Shown here: positions 52,819-60,957 of the stretch, in pieces
Layout: each line of letters starts with the position of its first letter
Numbering within the stretch: the first letter of the stretch is position 1
NCBI GenBank assembly: GCA_035292585.1
Contig: DATDPU010000044.1
Coordinates: 1-64,000 of the forward strand
DNA: 64,000 nt
Reading direction: 5' to 3'
From: DASSFZ01 sp035292585
GTDB taxonomy: Bacteria; Chloroflexota; Anaerolineae; Fen-1058
Notes under the pieces: model-generated
The model's database searches: none
The model's input: only the letters and a program-made list of their open reading frames with translations
Told to the model about the DNA's origin: nothing
Program-made: the position numbers and the translations under genes

Positions 52819-54155
52819 TGGATAAAGAGCGTCGCCAGGCCGAGGAAGAGCGCGAAGCCGGTCACGTCCGTGACGGTAGTGACGATCACGCCGGAGGCCA
52901 GCGCCGGGTCGATTTTGAGCCGCTTGAGGGCCACCGGCACCAGCGCGCCGGCGAAGCCCGCCGCGATCATATTCCCGACCATCGCCAGCCCGATGATCAG
53001 GCCTAACGCCGGCCGGCCCTGCAAGATCGCCGCAATCAGCCCGACCACCAGCCCGACGGCCAGGCCATTGACCAGCCCGACGGCCAGTTCTTTGAGAAGC
53101 GCGTGCCAGACATCCCGCAGCTCGACCTCGCCCAGCGCGATGCTGCGCACCATCACCGTGAGCGCCTGGGTTCCGGCGTTGCCGCCCTGCCCGGCGACGA
53201 TGGCCTGAAACGCGGCCAGCACGGCTACCCGCTCGATGGTCTCTTTGAATTGGTTGATCACCCAGGCGGCTAAAAAGGCGGTGCCCATATTGACGTAGAG
53301 CCAGGGTAAGCGGCGGCGCACGGAAGCGCTGATCGGGCCAAAGGCCCGCTCTTCGTCGAGCACGCCGCCCAGGCGATAGATATCCTCGCTGGCTTCCTCT
53401 TCGATGACGTCCACCAGATCGTCGTGCGTGATCAGGCCCAGCAGATGGCCCGCTTCATCGAGCACCGGTAGGGCGAGCAGACCGTACCGGGACATCAATC
53501 GGGCGGCTTCTTCTTGATCGGTGCCGGCCGGCACGCTGATCACGTCGCGATCCATGATGGCTTCGAGCGCGGCGTTTGGAGCGGCGGTGATCAGGTTGCG
53601 CAACGAGACGATACCCCGCAGCACGTTGTCGCGATCGACGACGAACAAGTAGTAGATGAGGTCTTCAGTGGGCGCCCAATTGCGGATCGCGGCGATGGCT
53701 TCCTGCACGGTCATCCGCCGGCGCAGCGCCAGGAAGTCGCTGGTCATGCGGCCGCCGGCAGTCTCGTCGGGGTGGATCAACAGCGGACGAACTTCCTCCG
53801 GGTCTTCGAGCCGGGCCAGCACCTGGTTGACCTGCTCTTTGGGGAGGTCGCCCAGCAGATCGGCTGCTTCGTCCGGCTCCATCTCGTCGACGATGCGCGA
53901 GAGGGTATCGGCGTCGAGGTGTTCGGCGACTTCGGCGGCGTCTTCATCTTCCAGGTACTCGAGGATATCGGCCGAGTCGTCGGGATCGAGGCGCGGCAGC
54001 AGCGCCGCCTGATCTTCCGGCTCCAGCTCATGAAACACTTCGGCCTGATCGGGCGCGCGCAGTTTTTCGATCAGCGCGATCGCTTCGTCGAGCGCTTGAC
54101 GATCCAACGCCGCGCGAATTTCTTCAATCATCTCGTCGATCGGAATCGGTTTCAT
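52806..54155 (-). CDS. mgtE: MgtE magnesium transporter
   Basis: This 449-residue Mg2+ channel has an N-terminal superhelical domain (about 1-130, with the acidic LDPDDSADILEYLEDEDAAEVAEHLDAD), two CBS domains (about 135-260), a plug helix and five membrane helices (about 285-449) including the pore-lining AIVAGQGGNAGTQALTVMVRSIALGE and the Asp-bearing DVTGFALFLG. Mg2+ bound to the acidic faces would close the pore. It is the first gene of the operon with rnd. Confidence 0.94.
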   Translation of the reverse strand: MKPIPIDEMIEEIRAALDRQALDEAIALIEKLRAPDQAEVFHELEPEDQAALLPRLDPDDSADILEYLEDEDAAEVAEHLDADTLSRIVDEMEPDEAADLLGDLPKEQVNQVLARLEDPEEVRPLLIHPDETAGGRMTSDFLALRRRMTVQEAIAAIRNWAPTEDLIYYLFVVDRDNVLRGIVSLRNLITAAPNAALEAIMDRDVISVPAGTDQEEAARLMSRYGLLALPVLDEAGHLLGLITHDDLVDVIEEEASEDIYRLGGVLDEERAFGPISASVRRRLPWLYVNMGTAFLAAWVINQFKETIERVAVLAAFQAIVAGQGGNAGTQALTVMVRSIALGEVELRDVWHALLKELAVGLVNGLAVGLVVGLIAAILQGRPALGLIIGLAMVGNMIAAGFAGALVPVALKRLKIDPALASGVIVTTVTDVTGFALFLGLATLFIQWLL

Positions 54156-54255
54156 CCGTCACCGCGCAGTGGCGCAGAACAAACGCCGGTATTATGCCTG
54201 TGACCGCGGTGAACTGTCAAGCAACCGCTCGTTCAGGTTGAGCCGCTTCCCCGAG

Positions 54256-54524
54256 TTCGCCCCGCAGTTGCACTGTGGGGCGCGGTGTCAGCCGTACAAC
54301 GGCTGACAAACTTTGTTCGCACCGCAGTTGCACTGTGGGGCGCGGTGTCAGCCGTACAACGGCTGACAAACCTTGTTCGCACCGCAGTTGCACTGCGGGG
54401 CGCGGTGTCAGCAGTACAACGGCTGACAAACTTTGTTCGCCCCGCAGTTGCACTGTGGGGCGCGGTGTCAGCCGTACAACGGCTGACAAACTTTGTTCGC
54501 CCCGCAGTTGCACTGTGGGGCGCG
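54256..54524. repeat. 60-bp tandem array of hairpin pairs
   Basis: About four and a half units with an exact 60-bp period lie head to tail. Each unit has hairpin 1 (GCCCCGCAGT, TGC, ACTGTGGGGC, at 54259-54281 in the first) and hairpin 2 (TGTCAGCCGT, ACA, ACGGCTGACA, at 54286-54308). Units differ at only a few positions. These are the same 10-bp arm, 3-base loop hairpins seen singly or in pairs at 23699, 33109 and 37596. Confidence 0.93.
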
Positions 54525-54561
54525 TATGGGGTCATACGCTAGCTGAGTAAGTGAATGCAAA

Positions 54562-54590
54562 TTGACAGACGTGACCCCTTGTGATATAAA
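54562..54590 (+). promoter_or_regulatory. Promoter of the cytochrome bc operon
   Basis: TTGACA at 54562-54567 and TATAAA at 54585-54590 with a 17-bp spacer lie just after the 60-bp tandem array. The leader before the ATG at 54713 would be about 115 bases. Confidence 0.82.
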
Positions 54591-54712
54591 TTGCAACCAG
54601 GGTGAGCGAGCGGGGGACGCGATAATTCACAGCCAGTCATTTCATTCCTCCTGTTCGACCTCCACTCCGAAATTCCACCGTGCGCTAAAAATATACAAGG
54701 AGTTCTCATCAC

Positions 54713-55318
54713 ATGGCCGAAGCCACTGCGACTCAAGGCCAGGGCATCACTCGCCGTGAATTCCTCAATTACGTGTGGGGGGCGGCAATCTCGTTGTTCC
54801 TGGCCGAATTCGGAATAGGCGTTTATCTATTCTCGCTGCCGCGCTTTCGCGAAGGCGAATTCGGTTCAGACTTCGACCTGGGCGCGCTGAGCGAAATCCT
54901 GCCGCCAGTCGACGGCGCGCCGGGCAGCTTCCCGGATGCCAAGACCTGGCTGCTCAACATCGGGCCGGAGGAAGCCGCCAAGGGCCAGGGCCAGCAAGGC
55001 TTGATGGCGATTTACAAGGTCTGCACGCACCTGGGCTGCCTGTACAAGTTCGAGCCTTCGACCGATCGTTTCGAGTGCCCGTGCCACGGCTCGAAGTTCC
55101 ACCTGGATGGCACGAAGATTTTGGAAGAGGGGCCTGCGCCGCGCGGTCTCGATCGGTTCGTCGTGGAGTTGCGCGATGCCGCCGGTAACGTCGTCGCGAA
55201 GACGAACGAGCAGACCGGCGAGCCGCTGCCGCTGCCCGCCGACACCAGCGGCGTGCGCGTCGTCGTGAAGACCGGCCAGAAGATTCTCGGCGGCCCGCCT
55301 AAGTCCGATCGCGCCTGA
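54713..55318 (+). CDS. Rieske iron-sulfur protein of a cytochrome bc complex
   Basis: This 201-residue protein has an N-terminal membrane anchor with a twin-arginine pattern (ITRREFLNYVWGAAISLFL) and a Rieske domain. The 2Fe-2S ligands are in CTHLGC (C104, H106, and C109 as the disulfide cysteine) and CPCHGS (C122, H125, with C124 the second disulfide cysteine). It accepts an electron from quinol and passes it to the cytochrome. It is followed closely by cytochrome b, as in bc operons. Confidence 0.94.
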   Translation: MAEATATQGQGITRREFLNYVWGAAISLFLAEFGIGVYLFSLPRFREGEFGSDFDLGALSEILPPVDGAPGSFPDAKTWLLNIGPEEAAKGQGQQGLMAIYKVCTHLGCLYKFEPSTDRFECPCHGSKFHLDGTKILEEGPAPRGLDRFVVELRDAAGNVVAKTNEQTGEPLPLPADTSGVRVVVKTGQKILGGPPKSDRA

Positions 55319-55341
55319 GCGCAGGGAGGAGGAGACACGCG

Positions 55342-56982
55342 ATGAAGATAGAGCCTTTCTATAGCCTCAACCAAATGCGCAAGCAACACGGCCTGTCGCG
55401 CACGATCGCGATCAAGCTGAATGAGTCCGTCGAGCGCTTCACCGCCGGGCTGGACATCAACGCGGTTCGCGGCGTCCTGCGCGGCGATCCGCCGCCCAAG
55501 CCCAATCCGCGCGTCAAGCCGCATACCGAGGGCGCGTGGTTCCACATTTGGCCCTCGTTCTATCACGTCGAAGTCACCAAGATTTTTCCCACTTTTCGCC
55601 TGGGCCTGATCTCGACGGCGTTGTTTCTGATCGAGTTCATCACCGGGCTGTTCCTGATGGTGTTCTACACGCCGTCGCCGACGGCGGCCTACACCGACAT
55701 GTTGCGCATCTTGAGCAATGTGCCGCTCGGTATGCTCGTGCGCGACATCCATCGTTTGGCCGCGGAAGGTATGGTCTTGTCCGTGGCGCTGCACATGTGG
55801 CGCACGTTCCTGACCGGGTCATATAAGAAGCCGCGCCAGTTCACGTACTTCACCGGCGTGCTGCTGTTGGTCTTCACGCTGCTGCTGTCGTTCACCGGCT
55901 ACCTGCTGCCGTGGGATCAGCTGTCGTTGTGGGCCGTGACGATCGGCGCCTCGATGGCCGATGCCGCGCCGCCGCCGGAGGTCGGCCAGGCGGTGGGCTT
56001 GCTGTTGCGCGGCGGCCTGGAACTGGGCGCAGGCGGCTTGCTCCGTTTTTACCTGCTGCACGTGTTCGTGCTGCCGTCTGTGCTGATCCTGTTCCTGTTC
56101 GTCCACTACTACAAGGTGATCCGCCACGGCCACTCGCTGCCGCCGGGCCTGGACGCGCCGGGTGAAGACGCGGCGCGCAAAGTGCCGCCGGATAAGCGCG
56201 TGTCGTTCCTGCCGGATATCGCCACCAGCGAGATGTTGTGGTTTGGCCTCATCTCGGTAGTGCTGGTGGTCGGCTCGGCGTTCTTCTACGATGCCCCGCT
56301 GGAGAATCACGCCGACCCGCTCAACACGCCGTTGCACACCGTGGCGCCCTGGTACTTCTTGTGGATTCAGGGCATGCTTAAATTAGGTGACAAGTCGCTG
56401 TGGGGCGTCGTCGTGCCCACCGTGTTGCTCGTCATGCACATGACCTTGCCCTACGTCGATTACAATCCCAGCCGCCGCGCGCGCGACCGGCGCTTCGCCT
56501 GGGCCGTATCGTTCTTCAGCGTCGGCGTGATCGTGATCCTGTCGTTCATGGGCAGCTCGGCCTACCTGGTGAAAGCGCCGCCGGAGGTCGAGGTCGGGTT
56601 CGAGTTTATGCGACCCGAGCGGCTCGGCCCGCACGATATCCGCCGCATCGCGTTCGACGAGATGCTGCCCGGCACGTACGATACTGTCGCGCTGCCCGCA
56701 ACGCTCCGGGCCGATTCGCCGCGCCTGTACGAGAAGCTCGAAGACTTGCAGCATCTGATCGAGCGCTTCCAGAACCCGAACCTCAATCCACGGCTGGACG
56801 GCGGGCACGGCATCGTCAAAATCGAGGATTGGGTGACGGGGAGTAACGGCGTCTCGACGCTGCGTAAGATCACACTGACGATCGAGTGGAACGGGATGCC
56901 CACGGACGCCAATGGGAATGCGACGCCGTTCGAGAAGGTGCTCTACGTCCACCGCGATGCGATCTACTCGATTGAAGAATAG
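55342..56982 (+). CDS. Cytochrome b, b6-type with subunit IV-like part and extension
   Basis: This 546-residue diheme membrane protein has eight to nine hydrophobic segments. Heme ligands are H137 and H151 in DIHRLAAEGMVLSVALHMW and, by my count, H240 and H255 in LLHVFVLPSVLILFLFVHYY. The wider second spacing (14 residues between) is that of cytochrome b6 rather than mitochondrial b. The quinol-site PEWY-like motif appears as APWYFLW. A C-terminal soluble extension of about 130 residues (after SSAYLVKAPPEVEVGF) is not part of standard cytochrome b. GGAGGAGGAG precedes the ATG. Confidence 0.92.
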   Translation: MKIEPFYSLNQMRKQHGLSRTIAIKLNESVERFTAGLDINAVRGVLRGDPPPKPNPRVKPHTEGAWFHIWPSFYHVEVTKIFPTFRLGLISTALFLIEFITGLFLMVFYTPSPTAAYTDMLRILSNVPLGMLVRDIHRLAAEGMVLSVALHMWRTFLTGSYKKPRQFTYFTGVLLLVFTLLLSFTGYLLPWDQLSLWAVTIGASMADAAPPPEVGQAVGLLLRGGLELGAGGLLRFYLLHVFVLPSVLILFLFVHYYKVIRHGHSLPPGLDAPGEDAARKVPPDKRVSFLPDIATSEMLWFGLISVVLVVGSAFFYDAPLENHADPLNTPLHTVAPWYFLWIQGMLKLGDKSLWGVVVPTVLLVMHMTLPYVDYNPSRRARDRRFAWAVSFFSVGVIVILSFMGSSAYLVKAPPEVEVGFEFMRPERLGPHDIRRIAFDEMLPGTYDTVALPATLRADSPRLYEKLEDLQHLIERFQNPNLNPRLDGGHGIVKIEDWVTGSNGVSTLRKITLTIEWNGMPTDANGNATPFEKVLYVHRDAIYSIEE

Positions 56983-56991
56983 GCAGGGATC

Positions 56992-57876
56992 ATGACCACA
57001 CGAATCTTTGTAGGCGCGGTGCTCTTCGTCTTGATCTTCATCGTCGTGGGCTATGTCCTGCTGACGGAAGGTCTGTTCGACGTGCAGGCCCAGGCGGGCA
57101 GCGGCCGGATGCAGGTGTTCAAGACCGGGCAAGACGGACGCTACCTGGAGAACGGCGCGTCGCTGTTCGATCAATACTGTGATGAGTGCCACGGCGTCAA
57201 AGGGGAAGGCGTGTCGGGCAGAGGGCCGCAGCTGAATCCGTACCTGTTCACGACCCGATACCCCGAGCTCAAGGCCGCCAACTATCCTAACACGCTGGCA
57301 AACTTCGTGAAGCTGACGATTTCTGCCGGCCGGCCAGTCTTCTCAACGTATTGGTCGGACAAAGGCGAGGTCTACGCGCAGAACATGCCGACCTGGTCGG
57401 CGCGTTACGGCGGGCCGCTACGCGACGATCAAATCGAGTACCTGACGTCGTACATCATGTCGTGGGAAGTATCGGCCGGGCAGCCCGCCCCTATCGAGTT
57501 CGAGGCTATCGGCCCCGATGTGACGGTTGAGCTGCCGGCGGGCGACGCGGAACGCGGCCGGAGGCTCTGGAGCCGGGAACTGGCGCTGGCCAGCGGCAAG
57601 CCCGCGCCCTGCAATGCATGCCACTCGTTGCAAGAAGGTCAAACATTGGTTGGGCCTTCGCTGGCCGGTATCGGCGCGCGCGCAGCAAACACTGTGCCCG
57701 ACCAGGACGCCGCGACGTACCTCCGGCATTCGATCCAGCTGCCGAATGAGCACATTGTGACCGGCGGCAACTTCACGACGCCCGACGGTCAATCGCTGAT
57801 GCCGGGCACGCTCGGCAACGATATGTCGGCGCAAGACCTGGCCGACTTGATCGCTTATCTGTTGACGCTCCAATAA
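56992..57876 (+). CDS. Membrane-anchored diheme cytochrome c
   Basis: This 294-residue protein has one N-terminal helix (about 5-25) and two c-type heme sites: CDECH at 63-67 and CNACH at 207-211. Axial methionines are likely in AQNMPTW and SLMPGTLGND. It lies 10 bases after cytochrome b and would take electrons from the Rieske protein in place of cytochrome c1 or f, passing them to an oxidase or soluble carrier. It ends the operon. Confidence 0.93.
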   Translation: MTTRIFVGAVLFVLIFIVVGYVLLTEGLFDVQAQAGSGRMQVFKTGQDGRYLENGASLFDQYCDECHGVKGEGVSGRGPQLNPYLFTTRYPELKAANYPNTLANFVKLTISAGRPVFSTYWSDKGEVYAQNMPTWSARYGGPLRDDQIEYLTSYIMSWEVSAGQPAPIEFEAIGPDVTVELPAGDAERGRRLWSRELALASGKPAPCNACHSLQEGQTLVGPSLAGIGARAANTVPDQDAATYLRHSIQLPNEHIVTGGNFTTPDGQSLMPGTLGNDMSAQDLADLIAYLLTLQ

Positions 57877-57994
57877 CGGCTCGCACTGACCGATCACACA
57901 CCGCAGCTTACACTGGCAAACGTAGCCATCGGTGTGAGCGTGTACAATTAAAGGCTCGTGAGCGTATCGCGGGCCTGTGTGTTTGAATGTATAA

Positions 57995-58027
57995 AGAAAC
58001 CCGGTTTCTGAGAGAAACCGGGTTTCT
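57995..58027. repeat. AGAAACCCGGTTTCT palindrome pair
   Basis: AGAAACCCGGTTTCT and AGAAACCGGGTTTCT, separated by GAG, form a 15-bp stem. It is in the 159-base gap after the cytochrome c gene and nine bases before the next start, so here it lies in a leader rather than between convergent genes. Confidence 0.8.
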
Positions 58028-58035
58028 AAGTTGTG

Positions 58036-58314
58036 ATGAAAGAGAACACCCGCGCCGATTTAGAGCTCACACCCGACCCGCGCGTCGCGATTTTCCACAC
58101 TAACCGCGAACTCAGCGAAACGCGCGAGACCTACGCTTCGATCGCGGCGGCGCTAGACGGCTCGCCGTTGGCCGCGTTGCTTGCGACGATCGAAGGCGTC
58201 GTCGCGCTCGAACTCGACGGGAGCGACGTGACCCTCACGCGCGACGAAGCCGTACCCTGGGATGACATCGCGCTGCAAGTCGTCGAGGCTTTGAAAGATT
58301 TCTTTTTGCTGTAG
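58036..58314 (+). CDS. Nfu N-terminal-domain-like small protein
   Basis: This 92-residue protein resembles the N-terminal Nfu/scaffold domain: PDPRVAIFHTNREL, SPLAALLATIEGVVALELDGSDVTLTRDE, then WDDIALQVVEALKDFF. It lacks the CxxC-bearing NifU domain, so it would not bind a cluster itself. Its role is unknown. ATG 58036 is just after GTG 58033, and a palindrome occupies the leader. Confidence 0.78.
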   Translation: MKENTRADLELTPDPRVAIFHTNRELSETRETYASIAAALDGSPLAALLATIEGVVALELDGSDVTLTRDEAVPWDDIALQVVEALKDFFLL

Positions 58315-58337
58315 GTTGAGAATTGCCGCCGCACAGC

Positions 58338-58898
58338 CTACGCCTCCAACTGTTCTTTCAACACCAGCAGCGCCTTCGTCCAGAACGCCTTCATCCGCGC
58401 CGCCTCGGCTGCTCCGGCCAAGCGGCTATGCTCAAGTGTGACCTGGCTCTTCGACGCGCCTTTGGCGTAAAAGTTGACATTCACGCTGCTCTTGCCTTTG
58501 GCCCAGTCCAACCGTAGCGACTTTTTCGGCGTCGCCTTGCGGATCGTCACCGCCCGGCGTAACCAACGCGATCGCGTTGGCTCATCCTGCCAGGCCTTGA
58601 AGAGCGTCCCGATGGGGACGTCGATCGTCTTGCTGGCGCTGATCTGGAAACCCTCTGGCGTCTGGTGCTTCGCGCGCAACCCGCGCGCCTGCTCGTAGCC
58701 CACGGTCAGCATCTGCTGCCACCACGGCCCCACCTGCTGCTGCTGGCTCAAATAGGCGACGATCTGCTGGTGGTTCATCTGCGCGGCGCCGGCTGCGTCG
58801 AGAATGGCGAACCACTCCGACCACGTCTTGCCGGTCTTGGCCGAGACCGCCGCATCGCCGACGCCCGCGACCCGGCCCGCCTGCTCGCTCGATTTCAT
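58338..58898 (-). CDS. DUF4287-SRPBCC-like protein
   Basis: This 186-residue protein has an N-terminal DUF4287-like part with VSAKTGKTWSEWFAILDAAGAAQMNHQQIVAYL and WWQQMLTVGYEQARGLR, and a C-terminal START/SRPBCC-like part from SASKTIDVPIGTLFKAWQDE. Such proteins are predicted ligand-binding or stress-related and not well characterised. ATG at 58898 is chosen for the GGAGGAAGGA upstream. Confidence 0.8.
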   Translation of the reverse strand: MKSSEQAGRVAGVGDAAVSAKTGKTWSEWFAILDAAGAAQMNHQQIVAYLSQQQQVGPWWQQMLTVGYEQARGLRAKHQTPEGFQISASKTIDVPIGTLFKAWQDEPTRSRWLRRAVTIRKATPKKSLRLDWAKGKSSVNVNFYAKGASKSQVTLEHSRLAGAAEAARMKAFWTKALLVLKEQLEA

Positions 58899-58928
58899 CT
58901 GTCCTTCCTCCCCGCCAGACCCGACCAT

Positions 58929-58961
58929 AGACCTCCGAGGTCTTCAAGACCTCGGAGGTCT
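58929..58961. terminator. AGACCTCCGAGGTCT hairpin
   Basis: AGACCTCCGAGGTCT and AGACCTCGGAGGTCT form a perfect 15-bp stem with a TCA loop, five bases after the stop of the minus-strand zinc-ribbon gene. It has the same palindromes as 16794-16855. Confidence 0.75.
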
Positions 58962-58966
58962 CAAAC

Positions 58967-59257
58967 CTATTGCCCGCGCAAGCGAATACGCGCCGCGCGG
59001 CAATGCGGACACTCGACGCCCACGAACTCGCGCCCGCAGGTGCGGCAGAGGCGCGGCTCGATCGGCTTCTCGTCGCTCAACGACGCGGCGATCAGCACCA
59101 CCTCGTGATTTTCGAAGCGCTTCAGCCAGTCGTTGATTTCCTGCTCCGACACCGTCCAGCGCCCGTCCACATTCTTCAAAACCCCGCGCTTTACTTCGGC
59201 ATCGACTTCATACGCGGCGCTGGCGAGGTCCAGCACGGCAGCTTTACGCAGCGACAT
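58967..59257 (-). CDS. Small zinc-ribbon protein
   Basis: This 96-residue protein ends in a zinc-binding CRTCGREFVGVECPHC motif (four cysteines). The N-terminal helical part has no family I know. Its start overlaps the end of the RNase Z gene by 14 bases, so the two are coupled. Confidence 0.78.
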   Translation of the reverse strand: MSLRKAAVLDLASAAYEVDAEVKRGVLKNVDGRWTVSEQEINDWLKRFENHEVVLIAASLSDEKPIEPRLCRTCGREFVGVECPHCRAARIRLRGQ

Positions 59258-60218
59258 CCCAATTCTCCTCTTCGATAATCGGCTCGGCCAACAAGATCGA
59301 CTTCTCCTTCAAGATACGATAGCGATCGAAATCTCGCGCGACGGCGGTATTGGGAAAGATCGCCTGCGCCTCGGCCAGCACTTGCTTGTGGCCGTAGCGG
59401 CGCGAGATGTGTGTCAGGATCAACTGCCCTACCTGCGCGTCCCGCGCCAGCCGCGCCGCCTGCGCGGCGGTCAGGTGATCGTAGGCGCGGGCCAGGTCGG
59501 CCTCGCTCTCCAGGTAAGTGGCTTCGATGACGAGCGCATCGGCGCCGCGCACAGATTCCAATAAATCCGACGTGCGTCCCGTGTCTCCCACGTGCGCCAG
59601 AACCGCGCCGCGAATCTCCGGGCCGAGCACCGCGTCGGGGTGAATGCGCCGCCCATCGGCCAGCGTCACCGTCTCACCGGCGACGAGTCGGCGCCGCTCC
59701 GGGCCGGGCGGCACGCCCAGCGCCTCGGCGCGCTCGACCAGGAACGGCCGGCGCGACTTCTCGCGAAACAGATAGCCATAGCAATCGCCGCCGCGATGCG
59801 ACACCGGGAACGCGCTCAGTTCGAACGTTTCATCGGCGAGTAAGGCGCCGGGCTTGACGTCGATGAACGCGAGCTGCGCCGCCGGGCGCGCGCCGCGCAA
59901 CACCACGCGATAGATCAAATCTTCGACCCGATCGAGCGCGCTGCGCCCGCCGTAAACCTCCACCCGATCGATCACTTCCCAGCGCATAAAGGTGCTGAGC
60001 AGCCCGCCCAGACCCAGAATGTGATCGAGATGGCCGTGCGTCAGCAGGATCTTGTTCAGCCGCTTGAAGCCCAACCCGCTCTTCAGCAGCTGGCGCTGCG
60101 TGCCTTCGCCGCAATCGATCAGGAAGCGATATTCGTTGTGCAGCACGACGTGGGCCGACAGGCTCCGCCGGATGGAGGGCGCGGCCGCCGAAGTGCCGAG
60201 GAAGACGATTTCAAACAT
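59244..60218 (-). CDS. rnz: Ribonuclease Z
   Basis: This 324-residue metallo-beta-lactamase-fold endonuclease trims tRNA 3' trailers. The N-terminus MFEIVFLGTSAAAPS and the metal motif LTHGHLDHILGLGGLL (H61, H63, D65, H66) are typical, followed by FPVSHRGGDCYGYLFREKSR, LAHVGDTGRTSDLLE (Asp) and LILTHISRRYG (His). The length is normal for bacterial RNase Z. Confidence 0.92.
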   Translation of the reverse strand: MFEIVFLGTSAAAPSIRRSLSAHVVLHNEYRFLIDCGEGTQRQLLKSGLGFKRLNKILLTHGHLDHILGLGGLLSTFMRWEVIDRVEVYGGRSALDRVEDLIYRVVLRGARPAAQLAFIDVKPGALLADETFELSAFPVSHRGGDCYGYLFREKSRRPFLVERAEALGVPPGPERRRLVAGETVTLADGRRIHPDAVLGPEIRGAVLAHVGDTGRTSDLLESVRGADALVIEATYLESEADLARAYDHLTAAQAARLARDAQVGQLILTHISRRYGHKQVLAEAQAIFPNTAVARDFDRYRILKEKSILLAEPIIEEENWDVAA

Positions 60219-60290
60219 GGTGGCTTATGGCCGATGGCATATCGTTCGGAGACGAAGGGACGTTCGTCCTTTGTCCTGCGTCGTTCGTCT

Positions 60291-60809
60291 TCACTGGGCG
60301 CGGGCGATCGCCGTGAGCACCAGCACGACAATGCCGAGCGCCAGGTTGAGCTGCGTCAGGCGATTCAACCGCCGGTGCAGGTGGGCGGCTTCGGCCGCGT
60401 CGGCCGCGCCCGCCGCGAGCAGGAGCGCGTGTCGCTGCAACGCCGGCTGCACGCCGAAGTTCATCAGCGCGCCCACGCCGATCATCCCGATGATCGAGAT
60501 ATGCTTGAAGAAGATCGCTTGCGCCCAGACGTTGCTGAGATTCAACAGCCCATTGTACAGCGGGCTGGCGTTCATCTGGATCAGGCCGGTGATGATCAGC
60601 GCCGCCAGGCTGAGATTGGCGAGCGGCTTGAAGCGCGCGTCGAGGGTCTCGATGATGGGCGCCAACGCCGCCTCCTCGCGCACGGCCCGGCGCAGCCCCG
60701 GCCACACGACCAACGCCATCGTCACCAGCCCGCCGATCCACACCACCGTCGCAATCAAATGCAGAAAAAAACTCGCGGCGAGCAGCCAGGGGTTGTTGAG
60801 CGTCAGCAT
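60291..60809 (-). CDS. CopD-like membrane protein
   Basis: This 172-residue protein has four hydrophobic segments and is close to the CopD (copper resistance D) and related domains: SFFLHLIATVVWIGGLVTMALVVWPGLRRAV near the start (with the H and W of the family) and FFKHISIIGMIGVGALMNFGV in the middle. Copper handling is possible but not shown. ATG 60809 is used because upstream bases are GAATGCA repeats. Confidence 0.75.
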   Translation of the reverse strand: MLTLNNPWLLAASFFLHLIATVVWIGGLVTMALVVWPGLRRAVREEAALAPIIETLDARFKPLANLSLAALIITGLIQMNASPLYNGLLNLSNVWAQAIFFKHISIIGMIGVGALMNFGVQPALQRHALLLAAGAADAAEAAHLHRRLNRLTQLNLALGIVVLVLTAIARAQ

Positions 60810-60833
60810 GGGGGCAATTATACCAACGAATGC

Positions 60834-60957
60834 GGAATGAGGAATGCAGAATGCAGAATGCGGAATGCAGAATGTAGAATGTAGAATGAAGAAAAGGGCG
60901 GCCCCTTCTACATTCTTAATTCTCAATTCCTCATTCTTTTCCTCATTCTTTTGCCAT
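60834..60957. repeat. GAATGCA heptad repeats, inverted halves
   Basis: The left half has seven or eight GAATGCA/GAATGTA units. The right half has the complement (CTACATTCTTAATTCTCAATTCCTCATTC-like heptads). A shorter relative is at 62070-62165. These are typical short tandemly repeated heptamers. Confidence 0.75.

Larger units (their letters stand above)
54156..54712. other. Intergenic region upstream of the cytochrome bc operon
   Basis: This 557-base gap between divergent operons contains a 60-bp tandem array (54256-54524), a good promoter for the Rieske gene (54562-54590) and about 120 bases of leader. No open reading frame in it looks real. Confidence 0.7.

Noticed and set aside
54256..54524. 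Possible CRISPR array of 60-bp period
   Set aside because: The whole 60 bp is conserved, so there are no spacers, and the units are two hairpins of a dispersed family.
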